A stretch of 64,000 nt of DNA from the NCBI GenBank assembly GCA_016748015.1, contig JAAOMT010000512.1, positions 851,757 to 915,756 on the forward strand. Direction: 5' to 3'. A model generated the notes under the pieces. The model was not told where the DNA came from. It made no database searches and saw only the letters and a program-made list of their open reading frames with translations. Below are positions 33,644-44,782 of this stretch, one piece after another. The stretch is from Geosiphon pyriformis (lineage: Eukaryota; Glomeromycota; Glomeromycetes; Archaeosporales; Geosiphonaceae). The position numbers were made by a program, and so were the translations under genes. Each line of letters opens with the position of its first letter. Positions within the stretch are counted from its first letter, which is position 1.

Positions 33644-35069
33644 CCAGCACCTAAATTTGTTGGACCCAATTAGCTGTCATCTGCCAAGTCACGTGCCCCA
33701 GAAAAACGAAGTTTCGAGCCAGTAAAATTGATCACATTAGATGTTGAGCTATCTGCTGTATCTGAAAAAACTAATAGTGATAAACTTATTATGATCAAAA
33801 AGATTTTTTATCAAATAGATGGTTTTGGGGAGGCTTCTACTCCCTTAAAATTCTCAGGAATTATCAGATTTTCATTCACTTCTGAAAGAAGTTTGAAAAA
33901 GGCAAGAAATTTGGCTGTCAGTGAGAAAATCTTAGTTAATAATAATGTTAGGTAGGTAAACAAGCATTTAGATCAGAAAATTGTTGTTAAAGAGATTCCT
34001 GTCAATCTTCTCAAATTGGCAGTAGAATCTGTTTTTTCCAAATTCGGCAAAATTGTGTCAATTAAAATGCAACTGATTGGCCTATGGCAAAAAGCTTTGG
34101 TAGAGTTTGAGTCTTCTGAGATAGCTAATTTGGTCACAGTTGAGTGGTCTGTTCTCATGGGAAAAGACTCCATTTGTATGGCAAAGGCAGTTAATAACAA
34201 ACAAATATGAGTATTAAGAAACCAATATTAAGCATTGCTATATACACTATCTGTTAGCACTACTGCTCATGATCTTTTTGGCTTATTGGCGTCCTATGGT
34301 GAGAAAACTTGTTTTATCAGCCATAATCCGACAACATATGTTTGTGATAGGTGTGCTGTAATTTGTTTCAGTAATAAGACATCCAAATTGGCAGCCATTG
34401 GTTCTCTGCCTGTTTTTAAAAGTGTGAATTTGTGTTGAACTGGTCTTTTTTTGGCTTGTTGCATCAAATGTAAACAATATGATCATATTTCTGATTTCTG
34501 TTTATTGGGGGGTCTCTCTGACATTCATGGGAAATGGGTGGTGACTCCTTAAGATTGGGTTCACCTGGCCAATATATATAAAAAGAAACAGGCTCTTATC
34601 ACTTATCTGGTTTCTTTTGGTGGTCTCTCCTGGGTGAAGGTTGTTGGTGGGTCTTCTTTTTCTCCTCTCTTTAGTCAAAAGATTTTGGCTAATGTTGGCT
34701 CCTCTTTGGAAATGAAGTCATCCCTACCAGTTGTGAATGGAATCAATGATAGGTTTGTCATTTTTGAGTGCAGTTTTGCCAGCCTTACAGAGCAGGTGGA
34801 CAAGCTGGCTAAGAAGTTGGATGTACTTGGGCCAATAGTTTCCCAGCTGAGTCTTAGGCGTCAGCCATTGGTAACTTTTTTATCACAGGATTAAGGGGCA
34901 GATGTAGTGATGAGTGAGAGTTTGGGTGCATCCACTGGTAGTGTGGCTGTTGCGAGAGCAGTGTCATTTGATATGTCTTCAGTATCAAAGCTGGAAGACA
35001 GGATGAAGTGTTTGATAAAAATGGTTCTGAGGCTTTTAGCCAAAGTGGATAGTCTTGGTGCAAGTTTGG
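33644..35069 (+). pseudogene. LINE 1 ORF1, part 2, with RRM-like and C-terminal coiled-coil regions
   Basis: The frame resumes PAPKFVGPN, meets an early stop, then gives LDVELSAVSEKTNSDKLIMI (33728 on) and, after another stop, KEIPVNLLKLAVESVFSKFGKIVSIKMQ with LWQKALVEFESSEIANLV, the two core strands of an RRM-like fold. A cysteine-rich stretch near 34440-34500 (CCIKCKQYDHISDFC) is a CCHC-type knuckle. Next come VSFGGLSWVKVVGGSSF and heptad-like SLTEQVDKLAKKLDVLG segments. ORF1 proteins bind the element RNA. The last codons and the stop (TGA, 44807-44809) lie beyond element D. Confidence 0.7.
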
Positions 35070-35942
35070 TGTTATGGGATGGTTTTCTTGTTATATTTAA
35101 TTGTCAATATCCCGTTTTAATTGCAATCAGTCTCTCGTGAGTTCTTCAATTCTATTTGTGTGATAATGTCACTGTTATACTAAAGGCTTTCTCTTTAATG
35201 TCATGATGTAAGTTATTTTTTAATTCCTAATTGTTATGTGTGTTTTTGTATTCCTTCTCAGAGGCTGAACTGAAATCTATCTGCTGTCTGGAGTTTTCTT
35301 TGAGACTATCCTTGCAATTGCCTGATGTGTTTTTCTAATCTAGAAACATGGAATATTAATGGTCTTTAGCACTTTTCCTAATTCTCACAATAAAGCTTTT
35401 ATCAATTAGTAACAATGTAAATAATCTTGATCAGGGATTATTTTTCCAAGAAATTCAACTGATGAATGATAGTTTCATTCAATAATTAACACAAGTGAGT
35501 TTCTTACTACTTTGGGGTTGTGATAATTCAGTTTTAAATATTCTTTTTCATTTCTTTTTAATTTAAAGATTTCTTGGGATATTTAATTTAAAGATATGAT
35601 TTAAAGTAAAGTTTGTTGGATAAATTGGATTTATTGCTTGATAATTTATGATTTTTATTACTTGATTTTTTTTCTCAATATTAAAGCTACTGTATATATA
35701 CATGTTTGTAGTTCTACGAGAAAACACATTGTAATATTTTCTTTTTGATATTTCAATCTGGTGTTTGCTGCTATTACCAGTTGGTGTTGGCTGCTATTGT
35801 AAACTGGTGCTTGCCACTATTGCAAGATGGTGTTTGCTATTATGTTAATCATTACCTTTCTAAGATTATTACTGTGCTATATTATGATTGAATAGTTTAT
35901 ATTATTTTTATAATTCTTTTGCTAAATTCTTAAACTATAACA
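35070..35942 (-). repeat. 3' LTR of element D (873 bp)
   Basis: Holds nearly four 23-bp tandem units (35759-35850, core TGGTGTTTGCTGCTATTACC) and, downstream on the minus strand, a palindromic TATA region TGTATATATACATG (35691-35704). The minus-strand polypurine tract AAAAGAAGGGGATAA lies just inside. Confidence 0.92.
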
Positions 35943-35955
35943 TTATCCCCTTCTT

Positions 35956-36624
35956 TTAAGATTGAGCTCCGTCGAAATTGAAGTTAATTTCTTCATTAAA
36001 TTCTAAGTTACTATAGTAGTTCAATACTGTGTTATTAATTTGTTGTTGTAATTCTTGAAATTGTGAGTTGGTAAGTCGTCCAATACTGTTGGTTGTTATT
36101 ATGTTTATGGTTGGGTCCAACAATAGTTTGTGACAGTTTTCAAATGCTTTGAAAATTCTGTAAACTGTTTTTGAATGGAATGTAGTGTTGGTTTTTCCAA
36201 TAAAAAGTTCTAATAATTGGATAGTTGTTTTGTTAAACACTCTAATTGAGTCTTTTGAGTATAATGTTTGTATGTTCAAGTGCTTTCCTAGTTAATAATA
36301 ACAGTAGTTAATGAGAAATTTTGTTTTTAAGTTGCTAAATGTGTCTGGTGTTAATTTACTTATTTCTATTTCTTTTATTATTAATGTATTGCCCAATGCT
36401 ATCTCTAATTTTTCAATAACTTTGCTGATAAATTTGTTGTTATGTTTAGTAATATTATATGGTTCAAAATTATGTTCTTTTTTTGTTTTTAGATTTTCTA
36501 TTGTTCTTTTTATGTATGTTATTTTGGAACTATTAACTGTGATTTTCAGATCGGATTTTAATTGTTGTAAGCTTTCAACTGATTGTTGAGTTATATTGTT
36601 AATGTTTTCTGGAATAAGTATCAT
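35956..36624 (-). pseudogene. 3'-terminal accessory ORF of element D
   Basis: Two open pieces, 36624-36292 (110 aa, MILIPENINNITQQS) and 36279-35956 (107 aa), in the same frame with one stop between them, give a protein of about 220 residues. The C-terminus is NFDGAQS, 13 bases before the 3' LTR, overlapping the run-up to the polypurine tract. Helical, Lys/Asn/Thr-rich, no membrane segment. Related to 1813-2376 and 32195-32695. Confidence 0.6.
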
Positions 36625-36719
36625 TGTTTTAATTTTGACTGCTATTTTGGAATCTTTTGCATGTGTTTTTATGGTTGTTAAATCATTTTTGCTGTGATCT
36701 AAGATTAATTATCTTTTTG

Positions 36720-38150
36720 AATAATGTTCAATTAAAACTATTAGTTCTAAATCTCATGGAATTTGTTTTGGTAGAATTAAAGATAATTGTGTTCCAACTT
36801 TGGGTGTCTTTGTTGTTATTACTGGTTTACTATAATAGAATTTTAGCTGGTTACCATGTGCTGCTTTTCTTAATATTTTATCATCTAGTCTTAGCTTGTA
36901 TGCTCCATTTCCAAGTATTTCGTAAATATAAAATGATCCATCTCACTTGTGATCAAATTTTCTACTCCATTGTTTTTCCATTTTTGTACGATGCAACAAT
37001 ACTTTATCTCCAATTTTGTAGCTAATTATATTATCTGGTAACTGGTTATCATGTCTCACTTTTTGTTGTTTTTGTGATTGTTCAATATTTTGTGCTGCTT
37101 TTTTTTTTGTTTTCTAAAGTTTCCATTAATTCATATGTTCTTCTAAGTAATGTTTCCTGGAATGTTGCTTTAGTGATAGTGTCACTAGGATAAATTGGGA
37201 TAGTAAGTTCAACTGGTAATGTGGCTTTTCTTCCATAAACTAGTTTAAATGATGTGAATTGTGTAGTATCTTGTTTTACTGTTCTATATGCTAGTAGTAC
37301 TGCTAGTATGAACAAATCCCATTTTTTTTTATATTCATTACTAATTTTTGCCAGTGATTCACATAATGTGCAATTAAATCTTTCAACTAATCCATTTGTT
37401 TGTGAGTGGTATGATGATGATAGTAGTCACTTGATTCCAAATTTTTGGCTAAGTTCTTTTAAGGTGCTGTTTATGAAGTGTGTGCCTTAATCTGATAGCA
37501 ATTCTTGTGGACATCCATGCTGGCAAATTAAGTCTTCATGTACGAATTGAGCTATGAAAATAGCATCAGCTGTTTTAATAGCTCTAGCTTTTGGCCATTT
37601 GGTAAGATAGTCCACAGCTACTGCAATATAATGGTTGTTTCTTGTTGTTATTGGTAAGAGTCCAACTAAATCAATTCCAATTCTGTCAAATGGCTGTCCA
37701 ACTTTTATTGGTCTTAATAATTCCGTTGTTTTTGCTCCTCCTCTTTGTTGGCATGGGTCACAATTTTTTATGTATTAGATTATGTCTGAACTCATTTTTG
37801 GCCAATAGTAATGGCTAGTTGCATGTTGAATGGTTGTTGTTTTTCCAAAGTGGTCTGAATGAATATCTGAGTGCATGTTAAATAAGATAGTTTTTTTTTC
37901 ATCCATAATTATAACTCTTAATGGATTATCTGGATTTTGTTGATTTCAGTAATAAAGTATGTGATTTTGGATGAAATAGTGTTTTGCTAATTTTTGGAGC
38001 TTAATTAGCTCTTTTACTGGCATTTCTTTGTCTATTTGTAGTGTTTCCAAGTATTGGCTGAGGTTTTTGTAAAAGTGTTTGTTCATTGTTGTTGTGGCAA
38101 GTGAGTTGATGATTTTTATGTGTGTCTTATTTTTGATAAACAGTCAACAT
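36720..38150 (-). pseudogene. Integrase of element D
   Basis: The zinc-binding region SHYYWPKMSSDIIQYIKNCD with a CDPC pair is near 37800. In the core, GIDLVGLL (Asp near 37671), LLSD (Asp near 37493) followed by a stop, and NGLVERFN (Glu near 37383) give the full D,D(35)E set. Then ILAVLLAYRTVKQDTTQF and KLVYGRKATLPVE (open 37315-37082), and the GDKVLLHRTKMEKQWSRKF tail with EILGNGAYKLRLDD (to about 36890). The chain is broken by three or four stops. Confidence 0.82.
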
Positions 38151-38211
38151 TAGCATTTTTGGTACCTTTTTTGTATTTGATAATATAATCATATAGTGCT
38201 AATGTTTGTGA

Positions 38212-39567
38212 CTATCTGACATATTTTCTTTTTAGCGCTTTCTTGTTATTTAACCAGACCAAATCTTTATGATCTGTGGTAATCTCAAAGAGTTGGTACT
38301 GTAAATATGTGTTAAAGTGAACACAACTCCAGACTACTGCTAAGCATTCAAGTTCATGTGCTGCGTAGTTTTGCTCTGCCATACTGAGATTTCTGCTGGC
38401 ATAAGCGATTACACATTCTCTTCTATTATCATCTTTTTGTGACAGAATGGCTCCAAGTCCAGTTCCAAAGGCATCTGTGGCCAAAATAAATTTCTTGTTG
38501 AAATTCGAATAGATCATTATTGGTAATTCAATAAGCTTTTGTCTAAGATACTCAAAAGCTTTTTGTTGTGCTTCAGTCCATTCAAACTTCACATTTTTGG
38601 ATAGTAGGTAATTAAGGAGTTTGGTGATGTTTGAAAAGTTTTTTACAAAGCGGCAGTAGTAAGATGTGAGTCCTAAAAAGCTTTTAACTTCTAAAACATT
38701 TCGAGGTATTGGAAAATTTTTCACTTTGTCTATTTTTGATGAATCTGGTTTTATTTTATCTTTTCCAATTACATGTTCTAAAAATGCTAGCTCATTTTTT
38801 CCAAAGAAACATTTTTCTAGATTTAGTTTAAGTCCAGTGTGTCTCAATTTCTTAAAAACTTGTTGTAAATATTGGAAATGATCCGTGAATTTTGACGAGA
38901 AAACATTTGTATCATCCAAGTAGACAACAACAAATTGCCACAGGATTCTGAAGTAAATTACATTCATTAGTCTTTGGAATATTGCGGGAGTATTTGTTAA
39001 TCCAAATGGCATTACATTGAATTCATAATTGTCATTTTGTGTTGTAAATGCTGTTTTATGCCTGTCTTTTGGGTCCATTTCCACTTGCCAATACTCACTG
39101 GTCAAGTTCAGTGTAGAAAACCATTTTGCTCTTCCAAAAATGTCGAAAATTTTGTCAATTAACAGTATTGGATATGAGTCTTTGGTTGTTTTGCTGTTTA
39201 GTTTGCAATAGTTGACACAAAATCTAATTTTTCCATTCTTTTTCCTTACTAAAATAACTGGTGAGAATCATGGGCTCATTGATAGTTGTATTATTCTTTT
39301 TTCCAACATGCTTTGAACTTCTTCTCTGATAAAATTATGCTCCATTGGTGGGACACAATAAGCGCGTTGTTTTTCAGGTCTGGCATCTCCAGTGGGGATT
39401 TGGTGTTGAACCAAGTTGGTTCTTCCAAATTCGCCATTTTGTGAAAATATATCAGAGTATTTTAAAATTAATGTTTTTAATTGTTACTGTTGGTCAGAAT
39501 CCATTGTTCCAATGTTTAATTTGGTCAATTCTTCTGTCATAAATTGATAGCATTCCAACAGTTGTTG
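38212..39567 (-). pseudogene. Reverse transcriptase-RNase H of element D
   Basis: The N-terminal RT part (39567-39106) has HQIPTGDA, an IIQLSMSPWFSPVILVRKKN block and RFCVNYCKLN, with a stop near 39495. The rest (39105-38212, 297 aa) is open: YWQVEMDPKDRHKTAFTT, FNVMPFGLTNTPAIFQRLMN, catalytic VVYLDD (38911-38922), the LEKCFFGKNEL block, GLTSYYCRFVKNFS, then RNase H with ATDAFGTGLGAILSQ (Asp), HELECLAVVW (Glu) and TTDHKDL (Asp). Key residues of both enzymes are present. It copies element RNA and removes the template. Confidence 0.88.
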
Positions 39568-40350
39568 TCAATTTATTGAAGTGAGTTCACAGTAGAGGGC
39601 AATTTCTAGAAAATTTAAAATTTCTTGTGGTGTTAACGCATTTTCTAGCTCTGTTTCAAGGTATCCAATGATAGTATCTTCCAGAATATAGACAGGTTTT
39701 TCTGTGGTGTTTGTGATAGAAATTTTTATCCATTGAGCTTTATCAACTGGAATAAAAAAGTTAGTAAGTCCTATGAGAAACTGTTGGCAAGTTTCTGGGT
39801 AGGGCTCAAATATTAGATCTTTTTCTTTAATAGTTCTTTTTATTTTTATTTCTGATTTTCCATATGGTAGGAGCATAATGGACTGCTCAGTTTTAATTAC
39901 TTCATTTTTTTCCTCTATTGTTTTAGCAAAATTCGCTTCAATTTTTTTTTCTGTCGATTCAAAACCAAAAATTTCTCTCATTGTTTGTGACAATTTCTCA
40001 TGATTTTCCACTAGCACAAATTTCCCAATTTTTACCAATAGTAGGAAAATTGCTTGTGTAATCTTTTCCTTAGATTCAATAATATAAGACTTTTTTGAAT
40101 TGTTTTGTAGCAAAACCATCAAATTTTCAGTATATTCAGAGTCAATTACTCTTTCTTAAATGCTTATTCCTTTTTTCGCAAGGCTTGATTGTGATGCTAT
40201 TTGAACCATTATTTCTGGTGGAATTTCAACCACTATTTTTAGGTCGATTTTGGTAATGCTCCTGGGTGGTAACATTGTGGATTGGTCTTCCAGATAATAT
40301 AGATCAAATTTGGCATCAGTTGGATGGACTCTTTCGGGTATTATTCCTAA
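39568..40350 (-). pseudogene. dUTPase of element D
   Basis: Motif 1 appears as HPTDAKFDLYY (near 40310), motif 2 as SQSSLAKKGI (near 40170, with Arg to Gln), a stop, motif 3 as RVIDSEYTENL (Asp kept), motif 4 EKITQAIF, motif 5 only as FGFEST. The last 184 codons (40122-39568) are open and end with the IPVDKAQWIKISITNTTEKP-type segment before RT. The dUTPase fold is clear but motifs 2 and 5 are damaged. Confidence 0.75.
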
Positions 40351-40499
40351 ATATCTGTTGTCAAAGTATCAGATATTGATTACCTGTTTTAGGTTAATAT
40401 AGGCTACAAATTTTTCTGACTTGGGACCATCAGGTGAGTCTTGTTGATTTATTGATTGATTTTGAGACTGCTGATTCTCAATTTCCATTTTTTTTTCTA

Positions 40500-41110
40500 A
40501 GTTCTTTTTATCTTGACACTCTTCACAGCACTGATTTTGGTATGGAATAAGACAGTTTTTGCAGAGGTAAGTGTTGATTTGGGCGAGGTATTGTTCTTGC
40601 TTTTGTCGAGTGAGACATAGTTGTTAGTAGTAGTCCTGGAATTTGTCCACTGGGTTGAACATGTTGTAGCTGGCAACTTCGTTGGCTACTTCAGCTAACT
40701 CTTTCCAACGTTGTATTTCTTTGGCAGTTTCTTCTTTTATTTTGGCATGTGCGGTGTTGTACAACTCGTCCTCGTCATGTGAGTAGTGCTGTAGTCTTTT
40801 TAACATTCTGTTGAATGCTGCTTCAAATAGCATTCCTCCTTTTATTCAGTCACAGATGAAGATTGTGTATTGGCAAGTTGCATCACACATTCCTCCTCTG
40901 CCTGGTATATCATTTCAGTCACACCCTCTTGGTAATGGTTCTCCACAAGCGAGACACAGTTCTGCATTCCATTTTCCATGTCTTTTTGGGTAACTGTATT
41001 TTTCTTTGTTACAACGGTTACAATAGTAGTGGGTAGGGTTTCTTGGGTCTTTGTTTGGTGCACTACACGCAGTCATAGACGAGAGTTTCTTCTTGCAAAC
41101 CAAGCATTCT
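40500..41110 (-). pseudogene. Cysteine-rich domain of element D
   Basis: VCKKKLSSMTACSAPNKDPR, HYYCNRCNKEKYSYPKRHGK, CLACGEPLPRGCD, a stop, then GGMCDATCQY and the open piece 40833-40624 (LFEAAFNRMLKRLQHYSHDE). A final CKNC...CCEEC ribbon precedes the dUTPase near 40560-40520. Spacing is the same as in B and C. Confidence 0.65.
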
Positions 41111-41379
41111 AGCTTTGGTCTGCATCACTGGTGGTTTTTTCATGGACTTATCTGGTTCCATTTGGATCTTTCTTTGCTGATTCACATTAGTATGGCTGGT
41201 AGTCTTGTTTTTTGGTCATCAGTCCAAAAGAATTGATAGGTTTTGATGGCTGGTAGTGCTGGATTTTCTTCAAATTCAAAAGTAGGTCTTTGGTTAGCAC
41301 TGGGTTTTTGGAAATGGCCACAAGTGGCTGGAATTCTGGCCTGGTGGCCATTATAATTGATCAGAAGCTCTTGGGTGGT

Positions 41380-41814
41380 CTAGTCTAGGGTGTTATTGGC
41401 TTTTGTTAGCCAGTTATTCCTTATTAATGCTTGATATTGTGTAGCATTCATTACTAATACTTTTGTAGGTATTACTATGCCATTAATTTTGAAAGGGAAT
41501 GAGTCAATTTTGCCATGAGGCAGCTTTGTACTTCCATCAGCTGTTATGATTTGGGATGTCACAGCACAATCAACTTTGAAACCCAGTTGGTTTACAAGTT
41601 GAAGCATTATGATGCTTTTAGCAGATCCACTGTCTAAGATAAGTTTGATTGGGATATTGTTTACAGTGGCTTCCATATACATAGCAGTGATTGGGCATTT
41701 TTTGTCCAATGCTGCTCCACTGAACATAGCCTTGTTTTCCTCTAATTCAAAAGAAAAAATAGCTGTGAGGCTGCTATCTTTGGTGGCAACTGCTGGTGGT
41801 ATTGTCTGGCTCAA
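41380..41814 (-). CDS. Retropepsin-like protease of element D (144 aa open)
   Basis: Contains the intact aspartic protease active site IKLILDSGSAKSIIM (residues about 59-73), then GFKVDCAVTSQIITADGSTK (about 81-100), and a VLVMNATQYQALI block with NNWL that corresponds to the ALIGNDWL motif. The length is typical of a retropepsin monomer, which works as a dimer to cut Gag-Pol. It is the only copy in this window with DSG preserved. It is part of a longer polyprotein, so the first ATG need not be the natural start. Confidence 0.75.
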   Translation of the reverse strand: MSQTIPPAVATKDSSLTAIFSFELEENKAMFSGAALDKKCPITAMYMEATVNNIPIKLILDSGSAKSIIMLQLVNQLGFKVDCAVTSQIITADGSTKLPHGKIDSFPFKINGIVIPTKVLVMNATQYQALIRNNWLTKANNTLD

Positions 41815-41829
41815 TTTATTGGAGAAATT

Positions 41830-43827
41830 TTTGGTTCTGTTTATGTTTCTACCATTATTGTTTCCGATGATTAGATTTTCCAGTATATTAAGATAAGTTT
41901 GTTAATAATTTGGGTAGTTTGGATTGGTTTGCTGATTGGTTCTGGTGCGGTTTGGATCCTTCTGGACCAACACGTTCTGATTCCACATGGGCTGATTTTG
42001 GGCCTCAGAATGCCAATTTGGGTTGACTATCATGGGCTGTTGCTGGTAAGTTTCTTGATTTTGATACATGGTGGGATATTGGCATGGTATTGGTGTGTAC
42101 TGGTTTCTGGGTATTTGGGGTGGTGCATAATAATTATTTTCGCATGCTTTTTGCATCATTTGCGTTTGACATTGACTAATCAAATGTCCTACACATTTGC
42201 AAAAATGGCAGGTGCGCATTTCTGTTCTGAATTCCTGGCATGATGAGCAATTATTTTGACTGTCACTGACTTCCTGGCTGCATCTTTGGGATGGTTAGTA
42301 CATATTTCTTCTTGGATCTAGGATGAGATAACTTTCTATTTTCTTAGAAAGTTCCTTTCCTAATTGTATTACTCTTTTCTCTAATGTTTTTGTCTTATTT
42401 TCCTCTATTATCATGTTAATTATTTGACTATGGTTAGCTTTTTTCTCAGCCAATTCAAAAGCTCTGGCGAGTGTAATGGTTTCTGGTAAGGAATTAGGGT
42501 AAGCAGGACATACTCTTCTTAAAATGCTGCTTTTTAATCCTCTAATAAACTGATTTAAAACCTGAAGATCAGTGTAGTATCCTTGTTCAATCACTTCAAT
42601 CTGACGGTGAATTTGATTGAATTGAGCAAGGTATTGGGTAACAGTTTTACTGTTACCTTGCTTGATAGTATTAAATTTGTTCTGTAGTTAGATTATGGCA
42701 TTTGGGTCACTAAAATACTCCAGAAGTGCATTTTTAAATTCGGCAAAGCTCATGGGTTTTGTTTCCAGGCTTTAATACCACAAGTTGGCTGTGCCTTTCA
42801 GGAAGAAAGGTAATGTTTGAATTGCTCTTTGGTTGTTCCAGTTATTTGTCTGGATGGCTTTTTGTGCTTCTCTAAGCCACGTGTGCACGTCTGTTTCTTC
42901 TTCCTTTCCTGAAAAATCTGTTAGTCTTGCAATGTATGGTGTGGCCATTTTGTCACCGTTTTCTGCTGGTGGGCTTATTGGTCTAAAAGAAAGTAGGATG
43001 ATATTTCCTTGAGTGTTCCTAAAGGTGGCTTCCTTTATATCCAGTTCTTTCTCTTGATCATGAGTTTTTTGGTTTCTGGACTGGCTGCTTGTTCCAATGA
43101 CCAGTCTTGTGATTGTTTTTTTGCTGGTCTCTTTTTCGGATTCCGATTCAGACTTCTCTTCATGGTTTTCAAACCCCATTCTGAATTTTGGCTGAAAAAG
43201 AGGGTTTTGGAATAGTGATGAATATCCTCCTGTAATTGGTATGTCTCCTCAGTTACATTGTTTAATTTTATCAGTATAACTAGGAGTTCTTGGCATTTGT
43301 GGAGTTAATGTTAATGATGATGCAGCTCCTAATGAAATTTGTATCTTATTTTCTGGTGAAAAATAATATGATTTATTTTCTGGTGAATAAATACGTTGTT
43401 TCTTTATTGATTGAGTGACAGTTTTTTTTGGTGTTTGAGCAGGTGTTCCTAGTTTTTGCTGGTTACTTTCCTGATTAGTTTCTGAATTTTTTTTGGTTTT
43501 GTTGGCATGTTCCCTAGTGTTTCCTGTGGATATTAGAAAATTTTCATTGGTGTATTGCTCAATTTCTCAATAGATTTTGACAATAGTTGTGGCTATTACT
43601 GCTACTTCTTTTGTAGTGTATTGTGATAATTTTCTATATAATCCAAGTTTTACATCATGTGGTTTTTCTTCTTTTCCTATATAATAATTTATTCTGGCGT
43701 TGATATAATAAGTAAGGGCAGATTCTGCTGAACAACATTCTTTTGGTAATTCAAGATCACTTTGATTTTGTGTGTAAATAGCATGGCAGAATTCAAGAAC
43801 AGTAAGGTTAAAAGTTTTTGTCACCAC
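41830..43827 (-). pseudogene. gag of element D
   Basis: The N-terminal piece 43827-43567 (86 aa from MVTKTFNLTVLEF), a stop, a charged linker, then 43179-42772 (135 aa) with MATPYIARLTDFSGKEEETD and the VHTWLREAQKAI block. A stop follows (LWY-stop). The capsid helices continue in 42594-42295 (VLNQFIRGLKSSILRRVCPA). The CCHC knuckle CHFCKCVGHLISQC is in 42219-41902, in front of a Gln/Pro/Asn-rich tail. The order matches gag of C and F. Confidence 0.8.
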
Positions 43828-43909
43828 TTTTGTCTCTTCCTTTTTAGCAATGAATTATTGCTAATTATTATTTCCTTTTTGATTTTCTTTCTTTGTAGGG
43901 TTCACCAAA

Positions 43910-44782
43910 TGTTATGGGATAGTTTTCTTGTTATATTTAATTGCCAATATCCCATTTTAATTGCAATTAGTCTCTTGTGAGTTCTTCAATTCTATTTGTG
44001 TGATAATGTCACTGTTATACTAAAGGCTTTCTCTTTAATGTCATGATGTAAGTTATTTTTCAATTCCTAATTGTTGTGTGTATTTTTGTATTCCTTCTCA
44101 GAGGCTGAACTGAAATCTACTTGCTGTCTGGGGTCTTCTCTGAAGCTATTCTTGCAATTGCCTAATGTGTTTCTCTAATCTAGAAACATGGAATATTAAT
44201 GGTCTTTAGTGCTTTTCCTAATTCTCACAATAAAGCTTTTATCAATTAGTAACAATGTGAATAATCTTGATCAGGGATTATTCTTCCAAAGAATTCAACT
44301 GATAAATGATAGTTTTATTCAATAATTAACACAAGTGAGTTTCTTACTACTTTAGGGTTGTGATAATTCAGTTTTAAATATTCTTTTTCATTTTTTTTTG
44401 ATTTAAAAGTTTCTTGGGATATTTAATTTAAAGATACAATTTAAAGTGGAGTTTGTTGGATAAATTAGATTTATTGCTTGATAAGTTATGATTTTTATTA
44501 CTTGATTTTTTTTCTCAATATTAAAGCTACTGTATATATACATGTTTGTAGTTCTACGAGAAAACACATTGTAATACTTTCTTTTTGATATTTTAACCTG
44601 GTGTTTGTTGCTATCACCAGTTGGTGTTGGCTGCTATTGTAAACTGGTGCTTGCCACTATTGCGAGATGGTGTTTGCTACTATGTTAATCATTACCTTTC
44701 TAAGATTATTACTGCACTATATTATGATTGAATAGTTTATATTATTTTTATGATTCTTTTGCTAAATTCTTAAACCATAACA
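43910..44782 (-). repeat. 5' LTR of element D (873 bp)
   Basis: Partner of 35070-35942, with the same 23-bp units at about 44599-44690 and TATA at about 44531-44544. On the minus strand it is followed after TT by TGGTGAACCCTACAAAG (43891-43907), the likely primer-binding site. Confidence 0.92.

Larger units (their letters stand above)
35070..44782 (-). mobile_element. LTR retrotransposon D, full structure, with stops
   Basis: Two 873-bp LTRs (35070-35942, 43910-44782), TGTTATGG and CCATAACA ends, and an exact 4-bp target duplication TTGG (35066-35069, 44783-44786). The minus-strand interior has all expected domains: gag, CCHC, protease, cysteine-rich domain, dUTPase, RT-RNase H, integrase and the 3' ORF. 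The LTRs differ at roughly 5% of sites in the part I compared, by transitions only. It is inserted in LINE 1 at the end of ORF1. It is the most complete and probably youngest LTR element here, but several genes carry stops. Confidence 0.92.
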
